Source of the DNA: DASXMT01 sp963755985
Lineage (GTDB): Bacteria; Actinomycetota; Acidimicrobiia; Acidimicrobiales; RAAP-2
Direction: 5' to 3'
Length of the DNA stretch: 64,000 nt
Assembly (NCBI GenBank): GCA_963755985.1
Contig: CAVWLO010000004.1
Location: 186,001 to 250,000 of the forward strand
Shown here: positions 25,026 to 33,311 of the stretch, piece by piece
Position numbering within the stretch: position 1 is the first letter of the stretch
Layout of the letters: the number at the start of each line of letters is the position of its first letter
The notes under the pieces: generated by a model
The model's input: only the letters and a program-made list of their open reading frames with translations
Database searches by the model: none
What the model was told of the DNA's origin: nothing
Position numbers and translations under genes: made by a program

Positions 25026-26389
25026 CCTGGGATCCAATCGGTGCCGGCCAGTGGCACCTTGGCCATGGCCGCGGCCTCTACCGTGAGCGCGGCCAGGTCC
25101 TCCGGCTCGAGATGGTGAACATCGGACTTTCCGCAGGCCCGAGCCAGCGCGGTGAGCTCCATGGCCATGGCCCGCAGGTAGTTGGCCACCTCCTCGGCCC
25201 CCCGGTCGGCATCCAGTCGGCTCTCGAGGTCGACGTCCTGGGTGGTGATGCCCACGGGGCAGCGTCCGGTGTGGCAGTTGGCGCAGTGCCCCGGCCTCGT
25301 GTGCATGGAGCGGTAGTCCCCGGTGACGTCGAGCAGGGCGCCGTCGACCGTCACCGTGGATCGGTTGCAGCCCAGCGCGACCAGGGCGGCGACGCCGATC
25401 GAGACGGCATCGGCCCCGAGGGCCAGAGCCTTGGCCACATCGGCTCCCGAGCGGATACCTCCCGACACCACCAACTGGACCTCCCCTTCCATGCCCATGT
25501 CGGCCAGGGCCTCCGCCGCCAGTCGCACCGCGGGGAGCGTGGGTATCCCGGCGTGCTCGATGAACACGTCCTGTGTGGCCGCCGTGCCGCCCTGCATCCC
25601 GTCGACCACCACCACGTCGGCACCGGCGGCCACCGCCAGCTTGACGTCGTGGTCCACCCTGGTGGCGCCGATCTTGACATAGATGGGTACCTGCCACTCG
25701 GTGGCCTCGCGAAGCTCCTCGATCTTGATGCGGAGGTCGTCGGGCCCGACCCAGTCCGGATGGCGACTGGCCGAGCGTTGATCGATCCCGGGCGGCAGGG
25801 TGCGCATTGCTGCCACCCGATCGTTGACCTTCTGACCGAGCAGCATCCCTCCGCCGCCGGGCTTGGCTCCCTGTCCGATCACGATCTCCACCGCATCGGC
25901 CTGGCGCAGATCAGCCGGGTCGAATCCGTAGCGCGACGGAAGCACCTGGTAGACGAGCTGCTCGGAGGCGGTGCGCTCCTCGGGTGTCATGCCACCGTCC
26001 CCGGTGGTGGTGGAGGTGCCGACCTCGGTGGCGGCCCGGCCGAGTGCCTCCTTGGCCGAGGCGGACAGGGCGCCGAAGCTCATCCCCGCGATGGTGATGG
26101 GGACCTCGAGCTCAATGGGTTGGGCACCGTGACGAGCGCCCAGCACAGTACGTGTCTCGCAGCGCTCCCGATAGCCCTCGAGCGGATAGCGGGAGGCAGA
26201 GGCGGTCAGGAACACGAGGTCGTCGAAGGTCGGAAGCCGGCGCTTCGCCCCCAGCCCCCTGATCGGGTACTGACCACTCTCGGCCATCTGGTGGATCCGG
26301 GCGATGACATCGGGGGGGAAGGTCCCACTGGTCACGGCGGGGGTCACGCTGCGGTCGACAGGGGCCACGGTGCGGTCGACAGTGGTCAT
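25022..26389 (-). CDS. FMN/Fe-S glutamate synthase-like subunit (GlxD/MgsC-like)
   Basis: A 455-residue protein equivalent to the synthase domain of glutamate synthase. It has ITIAGMSFGALSASAKEALG, the FMN site region EIVIGQGAKPGGGGMLLG and MQGGTAATQDVF, and the iron-sulfur cysteines in CANCHTGRCPVGI near residue 385. In methylotrophs the three-gene set GATase, GXGXG and this subunit forms N-methylglutamate synthase (MgsABC); in rhizobia it is GlxBCD. Its ATG shares one base with the upstream stop (TGATG), so the subunits are translationally coupled. Confidence 0.9.
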   Translation of the reverse strand: MTTVDRTVAPVDRSVTPAVTSGTFPPDVIARIHQMAESGQYPIRGLGAKRRLPTFDDLVFLTASASRYPLEGYRERCETRTVLGARHGAQPIELEVPITIAGMSFGALSASAKEALGRAATEVGTSTTTGDGGMTPEERTASEQLVYQVLPSRYGFDPADLRQADAVEIVIGQGAKPGGGGMLLGQKVNDRVAAMRTLPPGIDQRSASRHPDWVGPDDLRIKIEELREATEWQVPIYVKIGATRVDHDVKLAVAAGADVVVVDGMQGGTAATQDVFIEHAGIPTLPAVRLAAEALADMGMEGEVQLVVSGGIRSGADVAKALALGADAVSIGVAALVALGCNRSTVTVDGALLDVTGDYRSMHTRPGHCANCHTGRCPVGITTQDVDLESRLDADRGAEEVANYLRAMAMELTALARACGKSDVHHLEPEDLAALTVEAAAMAKVPLAGTDWIPG

Positions 26390-27081
26390 CAGTACTCCCC
26401 GTGATGGTGGGTGGAGAAGTGGTAGAGCTGCCGGGCCGACCCCACCCGCCGGACCCGGTCGGGGTCGATGTGGTCAAAACCGGTGCGCGCCACCAACCCC
26501 TTGACCGCCAACACGTCGTCGTCGGTCAACTCCTCCTCGCGTGCGTCAGCGCCCAAAGAGGCGATCGATCCTCCGACGTAGATCACCGCCTCGTACAAAG
26601 AGTCACCCAGCCCGTGGCCGGCGTCGCCGCCAATGAGGATGGTTCCCGCCTGGGCCATGAACCCGGCCATGGCCCCGGCGTCACCGGCGATGGCCACGGT
26701 GCCCCCCTTCAGCGAGATGCCGGCTCGGAGCGACGCATCGCCCTCGATGGCGATGATCCCGTCGCGGGCGCTCGACCCGGCGCTTTGGGACGCGCTCCCC
26801 TGGACCCGGACCGAGCCTCCCATGAGGTTCTCGCCCACCGACCAGCCGACGAAGCCGTCGACCACGATGTCGGGACCTTCGCCGCCCCGGGTCCCGCACA
26901 GGCCACCGATGAAGTACCCGGCATTCCCCTCGATGGTGACCGATACCGGGTCGGCCAGCCCTACGGCCAGGTTGTGACGACCCCGCGGCTGGAGGACGTG
27001 CGCCGACGACCCCGGTGGCAGCGACCGCAACGCGGCGTTCACTTCTCGTGCCGACAGGCGGTCGCAGCTCAGCAGGTCCAC
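26389..27081 (-). CDS. GXGXG-domain glutamate synthase-like subunit (GlxC/MgsB-like)
   Basis: A 230-residue right-handed beta-helix subunit. Repeated Gly patterns are visible (GNAGYFIGGLCGTRGGEGPD, GENLMGGSVRVQGSASQSAG, LKGGTVAIAGDAGAMAGF, GTILIGGDAGHGLGDSLYEA). This matches the C-terminal domain of glutamate synthase encoded as a free subunit. It overlaps the amidotransferase gene by 13 bases and the FMN subunit by one, which supports a three-subunit complex in equal amounts. Confidence 0.9.
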   Translation of the reverse strand: MDLLSCDRLSAREVNAALRSLPPGSSAHVLQPRGRHNLAVGLADPVSVTIEGNAGYFIGGLCGTRGGEGPDIVVDGFVGWSVGENLMGGSVRVQGSASQSAGSSARDGIIAIEGDASLRAGISLKGGTVAIAGDAGAMAGFMAQAGTILIGGDAGHGLGDSLYEAVIYVGGSIASLGADAREEELTDDDVLAVKGLVARTGFDHIDPDRVRRVGSARQLYHFSTHHHGEY

Positions 27082-27991
27082 GTGTAGACCTCCGCAGGTC
27101 GGGGCTCGAAGACGGTGGCCGTCGAGATGTCGGGAAGATGGGCCAGAGCCCGGTACTCCGAGGCGACGGCCACGTACCTCGAGGTCTCGGCCACCACGGC
27201 CGGCTTGCAGGCGAACGGGTCGCGTACCACCGACATCGCAGTCGCCGTCGTGATGACCAGGGTGAAGAATCCGTCGAGCTCCTTGATCACCCAGCGGGTC
27301 GACTCCTCCAGATCGTCCCCCCGCGAAGTCGCTCAGCCAGCAGGCGGGCAGCTACTTCGGAGTCGTTGTCCGACTCGAACACCATCCCGCGGGCCTGCAG
27401 GGCGCGGCGAACGCTGGCGTAGTTGGAGAACGAGCCGTTGTGCACCACGCACAGATCCGGAGCAGGAGCAAAGGGGTGGCAGTGCAGCAGCGTGACCGCC
27501 GACTCGGTCGCCATCCTGGTGTGGGCCACGGCAAGGTAGCCCGGCCAGCGACTGAGGCCGATCTGGCGACACGTCTCCTCGGGTCGGCCGATGTCCTTGA
27601 CCACCGCTGCGGCAGCGCCGGTGGCCACGACCCGGACCGCGGGCCAGTGGTCCTCCACGAAGGCCTGCACCTCTGCGCTCAGCTGGGCCGCGGTCTCGAT
27701 CACCGCGCCGTGGGAGAACGGCTGCACGGTGACCGCTCCTCCAAACCGGTCCCCGACCTGCGCCGACACTGTCATCCAGGGTACGGCGCCATCGCTCCCC
27801 ACCGAGATTCTCACCGGCGGCTCGGGACCATCGGACGCTCGGTGGTCGCCGGGGCTCGGGCGGCTGTAGACGGCAAGGCCGGACGAGTCCGGTCCCCGGT
27901 CGGCCAGAGCACCGATCATCGGCTCGAGCATCTGGCCCAGCACTGGCTCCAGCGCAGGATCCTTGATCAGCAGACCGATGACGCCGCACAT
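27069..27991 (-). pseudogene. class II glutamine amidotransferase (GlxB/MgsA-like), frameshifted in a G6 run
   Basis: The protein starts MCGVIGLLIKDPALEPVLGQ with the catalytic Cys2 and continues ALADRGPDSSGLAVYSR, LAVAHTRMATESAV and LCVVHNGSFSNYASVRRAL. After AERLRGG the frame breaks within six consecutive C on the plus strand (about 27316-27321). With one more base it would read DDLEESTRWVIKELDGFFTL and finish at TWTC, giving about 307 residues. It supplies ammonia or transfers a glutamyl amide for the synthase subunits downstream. A homopolymer error is the likeliest cause of the break. GAGAGG precedes the ATG. Confidence 0.85.
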
Positions 27992-28129
27992 GCGCTCTGT
28001 CCTCTCACTCGCCGGCTTTGGCCACCGGCCGGCGAGCGGGATCGTCTGACCGTCCCGGCCGTCGTCGCAGAACAGCAGGCCCTCGAATGAACGACTGGCC
28101 CCCGCCCTCGGTCTCGAGCGGTGACACCA

Positions 28130-28822
28130 TTACGACACGCCCACGCCGGGCCGCGCGTAGGCGACGGCATAGGACGGGGGGGCCCACGGGTGGCGCAGCT
28201 GGGGATCGGGCAACGGGCACTCATAGCTGGTCCGCATGGGGAGCACGCCGGCCCAGATGGGCAGGCCGTAGTCCTCCTCGTTATCCTCGGGCCAGCCCGT
28301 CCTGACCTTGGCCGAGGCCTCGACGATGGGCAGCGACAACAGCATGGTGGCTCGCAGTTCCTTCTCGGTGGGGACACGAGCATCTGCGGTCCGGCCTGGA
28401 ATCACGTGCTCGACCAGCGCCTCGAGACCACGGGCCTTCTCGTCGAGGTCGCTGACCTCGGTGGCATCGCCGATGAGCACGACCGAGCGGTAGTTGATGT
28501 CGGTGTTGTAGGTGGACCGGGCAACGACCAGGCCGTCCACGATGGTCACGGTCATGCAGATCTCGACCCGGTCGCCCCGGGCGTTGCGGAACAACCTGCT
28601 GGCCGCGGAGCCGTGCAGGTAGACGACATCGCCCTGGCGCCCGTAGGCCAACGGGATGACCACCGGGAACCCTTTGTCGGTCTGGAGGCCGACGTGGCAG
28701 ACCAGGCCCTCATCCAAGATGGCATCGACGGTGGCCCGGTCGTAGGCGGCCCGATGGGCGTAGCGGTGGACAGTCGCTCGCTCGGACGAAGGCTCGGTCC
28801 GTTCCGACGACGGCTCGCTCAT
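28130..28822 (-). CDS. pyridoxamine 5'-phosphate oxidase-like flavin-binding protein
   Basis: A 230-residue split-barrel protein of the flavin-nucleotide-binding (Pyridox_ox_2-like) type. It shows AILDEGLVCHVGLQTDKGFP, VVIPLAYGRQGDVVYLHGSA, SRLFRNARGDRVEICMTVT and a C-terminal SLPIVEASAKVRTGWPEDNE. Such proteins bind FMN or F420; their substrates are mostly unknown. ATG 28822 (MSEPSSE) is preferred because a longer frame would run across the operator at 28870-28882. It heads the unit that includes the glutamate-synthase-like genes. Confidence 0.82.
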   Translation of the reverse strand: MSEPSSERTEPSSERATVHRYAHRAAYDRATVDAILDEGLVCHVGLQTDKGFPVVIPLAYGRQGDVVYLHGSAASRLFRNARGDRVEICMTVTIVDGLVVARSTYNTDINYRSVVLIGDATEVSDLDEKARGLEALVEHVIPGRTADARVPTEKELRATMLLSLPIVEASAKVRTGWPEDNEEDYGLPIWAGVLPMRTSYECPLPDPQLRHPWAPPSYAVAYARPGVGVS

Positions 28823-28869
28823 TGTGGCTCGCTCAATGGGACCGCTCGTTGGGGAAACCGACTCATTGG

Positions 28870-28882
28870 GAAACATTGTTGC
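28870..28882 (-). promoter_or_regulatory. putative operator (site 2) of the amine island, upstream of the flavin protein
   Basis: On the minus strand the sequence is GCAACAATGTTTC, identical to site 1, and 48-60 bases upstream of the flavin-protein start. Beside it lies the further dyad GAAACC-N5-GGTTTC (28890-28906). The 254-bp divergent spacer 28823-29076 also holds site 3. Confidence 0.6.
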
Positions 28883-29029
28883 ATGAAGTGAAACCGGGCG
28901 GGTTTCCACCGTGTTAACGGACCACACCCGGAACATGACCTCGGCATCCACCTGAGCGGGAGCCCCTCAGTGTTAACGGTGAGGCAACACTTCGTAACCG
29001 TGCGGTAACCCACAATGGTTTCCTGTGGT

Positions 29030-29042
29030 GCAACGTTGTTGC
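29030..29042 (+). promoter_or_regulatory. putative operator (site 3) of the amine island, upstream of GS3
   Basis: GCAACGTTGTTGC is a perfect five-base palindrome with a three-base centre, the best version of the island motif. It lies 35-47 bases upstream of the GS3 ATG, where a repressor would block RNA polymerase. Confidence 0.6.
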
Positions 29043-29076
29043 AAGACAGCGCCGACCCCAATCGAGGAGATGGGCC

Positions 29077-30489
29077 ATGGACATGTCCGCCGTGTTGAGC
29101 CCGGCCCCACCCACCGGCTCCGGGCGCCACGCCCCGTCCAACCGCGAGGAGTTCGAGCGGGCCCTGGGCCAGGACGAGGTCGAATTCCTCTTCGCCATGT
29201 TCGTGGACATGCACGGAAAGCCCTGTGCCAAGTTGGTCCCGGTCGGGGCGCTGGATCAGCTCATGGCCGACGGCGCCGGGTTCGCCGGCTTCGCCGCCGG
29301 GCCCATCGGCCAGACTCCGGCCTCGCCCGATCTGCTGGCCGTGCCCGACGTGGCGTCCTACATGCCAGCCCCTTGGCGTCCCGGGCTCGGCATCGTCCAG
29401 TGCGACCCGACGTGCGAGGGGGAACTCTGGCCCTATGCCCCCCGGGTCATACTCCGGCGCACCCTCGATCGGTTGGCCGAGGCCGGCCTCGCCATGCGGG
29501 CTGGAGCCGAGGTCGAGTACTTCCTCATCCGCCAGGGGCCAAGCGGCGAGATTCAGGTCGCCGACGCCCGGGATTCGTCGGCCCTGCCCTGTTACGACGC
29601 CAGGGCGCTGACCCGCATGTACGACCACCTGACCTCGGTGGCCAGACTCCAGACCGAGCTGGGCTGGGCCAACTACGCCAGTGACCACGAGGACGCCAAC
29701 GGTCAGTTCGAGCAGAACTTCCGCTATGCGGATCCGATGGTCACGGCCGACCGGATCGTGGTCTTCCGGTACATGGTGCACTGCCTGGCCGCCGACGCGG
29801 ACATGCTGGCCACGTTCATGCCCAAGCCCTTCCAGCACCTGACCGGGAACGGCATGCACATGCACACCAGCTTGTGGGATCCCGAGGGCAACACCGAGTT
29901 GTGCCTCGAGCCCGACGACCCCCGGGGCCTCGGCCTTTCAGAACTGGCATACCACTACATCGGTGGGCTGTTGGCCCACGCGCCGGCACTGACCGCTCTG
30001 GCCTGCCCGACGGTCAACTCCTACAAGCGACTGGGTGCGGGAGCACCCAATTCCGGCGCCGCCTGGTCGCCGGCCTACGCCACCTACGGAGGCAACGACC
30101 GCACCCAGATGCTCCGGGTGCCCGAACCGGGCCGGGTGGAGAACCGGTGCATCGACGGTGCGGCCAATCCCTACCTGGCCCTCAGCGCACAGATTGCGGC
30201 CGGACTGGATGGAATCGCCCGACAGCTCGATCCCGGTGAGCCCTGCGATTCGAACCTGTTGGCCATGGACGATGCAGTAGCGACCGAGCGAGGACTGCGG
30301 ATGCTCCCGACCACACTCTCTGAGGCGCTCGACCATCTCGAGGTCGACGACGTCCTCCGCGATGCGCTGGGCAAGACCCCGCAGGGCGACTACGTCGACT
30401 ACTTCATCGACGTCAAGCGAGCCGAGTTCCGTACCTACCACTCCCAGGTGTCGCCGTGGGAGATCGATCGCTACCTGAGCCTGTTCTGA
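29077..30489 (+). CDS. glutamine synthetase type III-like (GlnT/gamma-glutamylmethylamide synthetase-like, GS3)
   Basis: A 470-residue ligase. It has EVEFLFAMFVDMHGKPCAKL, the metal and glutamate site ASDHEDANGQFEQNFRYAD, the ATP loop FMPKPFQHLTGNGMHMHTSL, TYGGNDRTQMLRVPEPGRVE and IDGAANPYLALSAQIAAGL. All key positions look intact. This branch (GlnT) includes GmaS, which joins methylamine to the gamma-carboxyl of glutamate. It is the first gene of a plus-strand unit with the APC permease. Substrate (methylamine, ethanolamine or a polyamine) cannot be read from sequence. Confidence 0.9.
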   Translation: MDMSAVLSPAPPTGSGRHAPSNREEFERALGQDEVEFLFAMFVDMHGKPCAKLVPVGALDQLMADGAGFAGFAAGPIGQTPASPDLLAVPDVASYMPAPWRPGLGIVQCDPTCEGELWPYAPRVILRRTLDRLAEAGLAMRAGAEVEYFLIRQGPSGEIQVADARDSSALPCYDARALTRMYDHLTSVARLQTELGWANYASDHEDANGQFEQNFRYADPMVTADRIVVFRYMVHCLAADADMLATFMPKPFQHLTGNGMHMHTSLWDPEGNTELCLEPDDPRGLGLSELAYHYIGGLLAHAPALTALACPTVNSYKRLGAGAPNSGAAWSPAYATYGGNDRTQMLRVPEPGRVENRCIDGAANPYLALSAQIAAGLDGIARQLDPGEPCDSNLLAMDDAVATERGLRMLPTTLSEALDHLEVDDVLRDALGKTPQGDYVDYFIDVKRAEFRTYHSQVSPWEIDRYLSLF

Positions 30490-30562
30490 CCCCGAGCCCC
30501 CGCTGACCTGCCGCACTCAAGCGAGGACGCTGGCAACGTCCGCCTAGCCAAGGAGGATCTCC

Positions 30563-32143
30563 ATGAGCATAGAGACCACGGGCACCGCACCCGAGATCGA
30601 GACCTCACTTCACCGGGGGACCAACTGGTGGGGCGCATTCGTCATCGGGCTGGCCGGCACCATCTTGGTCACCGGGATCGTGCCCTTTGCCGTGTCCTCG
30701 ATGGGAGCGGCAGCCATCCCGGCCATCGCCTTGGTCGTGGTGCTGGGCATGTTCTTGTGCCTGTGTATGGCGGAGATGGCCGCCATGCTGCCTCACCGCA
30801 CCGGCGGGCTTCCCTCGTTCGCCTACGACGCCTTCAAGCCCATGGGCCACGGGGTGGCCCGCCACGTCGGCGGGGTGTCGGGCTGGGGCTATTGGTTGGG
30901 CTGGTTCCCGGTCGCGCCCATCAACATGCTCCTGGCCGCCGGCTACATCGCCGTGCTCTTCCACGTGCCGCTCGGTCGCTCGGTCCTACCCCTCGGCAGC
31001 GTGGGCACGCCCGTCACCATCGGCGTCCTGATCATCACCGTCATCGGGCTGGTGGCGCTCTACGTCCCCTGCTACCTGGGCATCAGGCTGGGCGCCGTCT
31101 TCGCCACCGTGCTCGGAATCGTCTCCATGGTGCCGCTGACCCTGCTCGTCATTCTGCCCGCCTTCAAGCCGAGCACCTTCCACTGGTCGAACGTAGCCGG
31201 CTTCCACTTCGCCGATCCGAAGACAGCCAGCTTCACGTTCTTCATGGCGTGGATCTTCGTCATCTCCTGGAACGCCCTGGCCATGGAGGCGGCGGCTTGC
31301 TACGTGGGTGAGTGCCGTGATCCTGGCCGGGACGCCAAGATCGCCCTCACCGCCGAGGGGGCCTATGGCGTGTTCATCTACATCGCCACCGCCGTCGTCT
31401 TTGTCGCTGTCCTCGGCGCCTCGTTGAAGACAGCCGACCCCTTGACCTTGTACACCAGCTTCTGCGACCACATCTTCGGCAACTCGCCATGGGTCAAGTA
31501 CGTGATCGGCATGCCGCTGGTGTTCGCCCTCCTGCTCTCCGTGCTCAACGCCATCATGGGAGTGGGGCGATCGCTGTTCCAGGCCTCGGAGGACGGGCTG
31601 TTGCCCCGGTGGTTCATGCACAAGAACCGCCACCACGTCCCGGACCGGGCCATGGCCTTTAACGTGGTGTGCGCCATCATCGTCGCCCTCTTCGGTTCTC
31701 CCGTCCGGATCTACATCTTCTCCAACGTCGGCTACCTGGTGGCCGTCATCCCGGCACTGTTCGGGTACTTCGTAATGCGGCAGTTCCAAAAGGAGCGGGT
31801 GAGCCCGTTCCGGCTGCCCGGTGCCTTCCGGTGGGTGGCCCTGTTGGTTGCCGGCTTTATCGCCTTCACCTTCGTCTATGGCGGGTGGAATTCGCCCGAG
31901 ATCGTGGTCGGTCCGGGCACCTCGCACTTCCTCTTCATCCTGGGCGTGATCATCGTGCTGGCCTACGTACCCCTCTACTGGTGGCGCAAGTTGAGCGATC
32001 GACGGCTGGGGTCCGCCCTGGTTGACACCATGCACGAGCCCATCGCCTCGCCCGGTTCCGCCGCCATAAGCTTCGACGATCCCCTCCCCACCGGTCCGGT
32101 CCCGGTGAGCAGCGAAATGGGCGACACGGTGGAGGCGCCGTGA
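30563..32143 (+). CDS. APC-superfamily amino acid/amine permease
   Basis: A 526-residue membrane protein with about twelve hydrophobic segments. It starts with the typical first-helix region NWWGAFVIGLAGTILVTGIV and AEMAAMLPHRTGGLPSFAYD, and has the sixth-helix region TFFMAWIFVISWNALAMEAA. A strong AAGGAGG lies 7 bases before the ATG. It follows GS3 by 73 bases, so it probably imports the substrate of the gamma-glutamyl pathway, as PuuP does in E. coli. The last 45 residues are cytoplasmic and polar. Confidence 0.9.
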   Translation: MSIETTGTAPEIETSLHRGTNWWGAFVIGLAGTILVTGIVPFAVSSMGAAAIPAIALVVVLGMFLCLCMAEMAAMLPHRTGGLPSFAYDAFKPMGHGVARHVGGVSGWGYWLGWFPVAPINMLLAAGYIAVLFHVPLGRSVLPLGSVGTPVTIGVLIITVIGLVALYVPCYLGIRLGAVFATVLGIVSMVPLTLLVILPAFKPSTFHWSNVAGFHFADPKTASFTFFMAWIFVISWNALAMEAAACYVGECRDPGRDAKIALTAEGAYGVFIYIATAVVFVAVLGASLKTADPLTLYTSFCDHIFGNSPWVKYVIGMPLVFALLLSVLNAIMGVGRSLFQASEDGLLPRWFMHKNRHHVPDRAMAFNVVCAIIVALFGSPVRIYIFSNVGYLVAVIPALFGYFVMRQFQKERVSPFRLPGAFRWVALLVAGFIAFTFVYGGWNSPEIVVGPGTSHFLFILGVIIVLAYVPLYWWRKLSDRRLGSALVDTMHEPIASPGSAAISFDDPLPTGPVPVSSEMGDTVEAP

Positions 32144-32718
32144 CCACCGTGAGCACCGCCCCTCGAGCCACCAATTCCTATGACGCAGCCGGGGCCGACG
32201 CGGTCAACCGCGCCTCCAACGGCTCGAGGGCGCGACGCTCCGGCTTCTCACGTATGTTCCGGAGAAAGGGCCGGTTCGATCCACAACCTTCGCAATCGTC
32301 GGTCGTGCTGCTCGCCTCTCACGGCGGACCCTTCCCCCCGGCCGCCGTCCAAAAGGCAGTGCAGCTGAGCGACGGCGGGCCGGTGGCCGTCATCACCATC
32401 GCACGGCTCTACGGATCAGCCTTCGGGCTGCCCAACCCCGGCCTGCTGCCGACCACCAAGGAGATGGACGTCCAGCGAACGCAGGTCCGGCGAGCCATCA
32501 AGTCCATCGAGCGCACCGGGCACGAAGCATGGGGCCAGGTCGCGGTGTCCCGGCGGCCGGGCAAGACCATCGCCCGGGCCGCTGAGGCCCGAGGGGTGCG
32601 CCATGTGCTCGTGTGCGCGCCACCGTCGCCCCGGTGGCGCGCCGTGATCGAGGGAGACCCGGTCAAGGACATTCGACGCCGGGTGGGGAACGAGATCACC
32701 GTCCAACTCGCCACCTGA
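32140..32718 (+). CDS. uncharacterised protein coupled to the permease, possibly Usp-like
   Basis: 192 residues. The first 55 are basic and disordered-looking (NGSRARRSGFSRMFRRKGRF). A compact alpha/beta part follows: SVVLLASHGGPFPPAAVQKA, GPVAVITIARLYGSAFG, a helix QVRRAIKSIERTGHEAW and HVLVCAPPSPRW. The order strand-helix-strand resembles a universal-stress-like Rossmann fold, but no ATP motif is present. GTG start overlaps the permease stop (GTGA), so it probably works with the transporter. I do not recognise a named family. Confidence 0.6.
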   Translation: MTTVSTAPRATNSYDAAGADAVNRASNGSRARRSGFSRMFRRKGRFDPQPSQSSVVLLASHGGPFPPAAVQKAVQLSDGGPVAVITIARLYGSAFGLPNPGLLPTTKEMDVQRTQVRRAIKSIERTGHEAWGQVAVSRRPGKTIARAAEARGVRHVLVCAPPSPRWRAVIEGDPVKDIRRRVGNEITVQLAT

Positions 32719-32776
32719 CCACCGGCCCCAACGCCGACTGAATCAACTCCATCCGAGAATCCAAGGAGAAGATGCC

Positions 32777-33259
32777 ATGGCCGTCTACCTGAGCATGCAG
32801 CGTGTGCGGTTCTCGAGTCCTGATGCCTACGAAAAGTTCCAGGTGGTGTTCGAAAATGTCCGCCACCACCTCATGTCCAAACCGGGTTTCCTCCATCTCA
32901 CCTGGTGGACCCACCCCGACGAGGCCAACTGGTTCAACGAGGTGAGCCTCTGGGCCAGCAAGGAGGCCCTCAACGACTGGCACATGGACACCTACCACAA
33001 GCACGCCAAGGAGTGGGCGGCGAACGGCGCCATCATGGAAGACATCATCACCAACTTCGAGCTCGTGAGCACCCGGTTGCTCCGCATCTGCCCGACGTGC
33101 GGCAACTTCCAAGACAAGCCCTACGAGCTCACCCAGGAGCAAATGGTGCTCCGGCAGAGCTGCCCGCAGTGCGGCTTCCACTTTCCGGTGGCTCAAGAGA
33201 CGCCAACGAGCACCTCGGTGTTCAAGGATCTGGTCGGCGCGCCGCAGGACGGCCCTTAG
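32777..33259 (+). CDS. antibiotic-biosynthesis-monooxygenase (ABM) domain fused to a zinc ribbon
   Basis: 160 residues. Residues 1-105 form an ABM-type ferredoxin-like barrel (VYLSMQRVRFSSPDAYEKFQ, GFLHLTWWTHPDEANWFNEV). Residues 110-140 hold a zinc ribbon CPTCGNFQD...CPQCGFHFP. ABM domains include heme-degrading and quinone-forming enzymes; the attached zinc ribbon is unusual. The ATG is preceded by AAGGAGA. It closes the GS3-permease unit, 58 bases after the previous gene. Function unproven. Confidence 0.75.
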   Translation: MAVYLSMQRVRFSSPDAYEKFQVVFENVRHHLMSKPGFLHLTWWTHPDEANWFNEVSLWASKEALNDWHMDTYHKHAKEWAANGAIMEDIITNFELVSTRLLRICPTCGNFQDKPYELTQEQMVLRQSCPQCGFHFPVAQETPTSTSVFKDLVGAPQDGP

Positions 33260-33311
33260 CGACGGGGCGGCCACCGGCGACTCGTCGTACGACAACTCCG
33301 CCGGGGTCGCT

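Noticed and set aside
28008..28036. Hairpin CTCGCCGG/CCGGCGAG between the flavin-protein gene and the amidotransferase gene
   Set aside because: It has no T-run for a terminator, lies inside a likely operon and is a GC-rich hairpin expected by chance.
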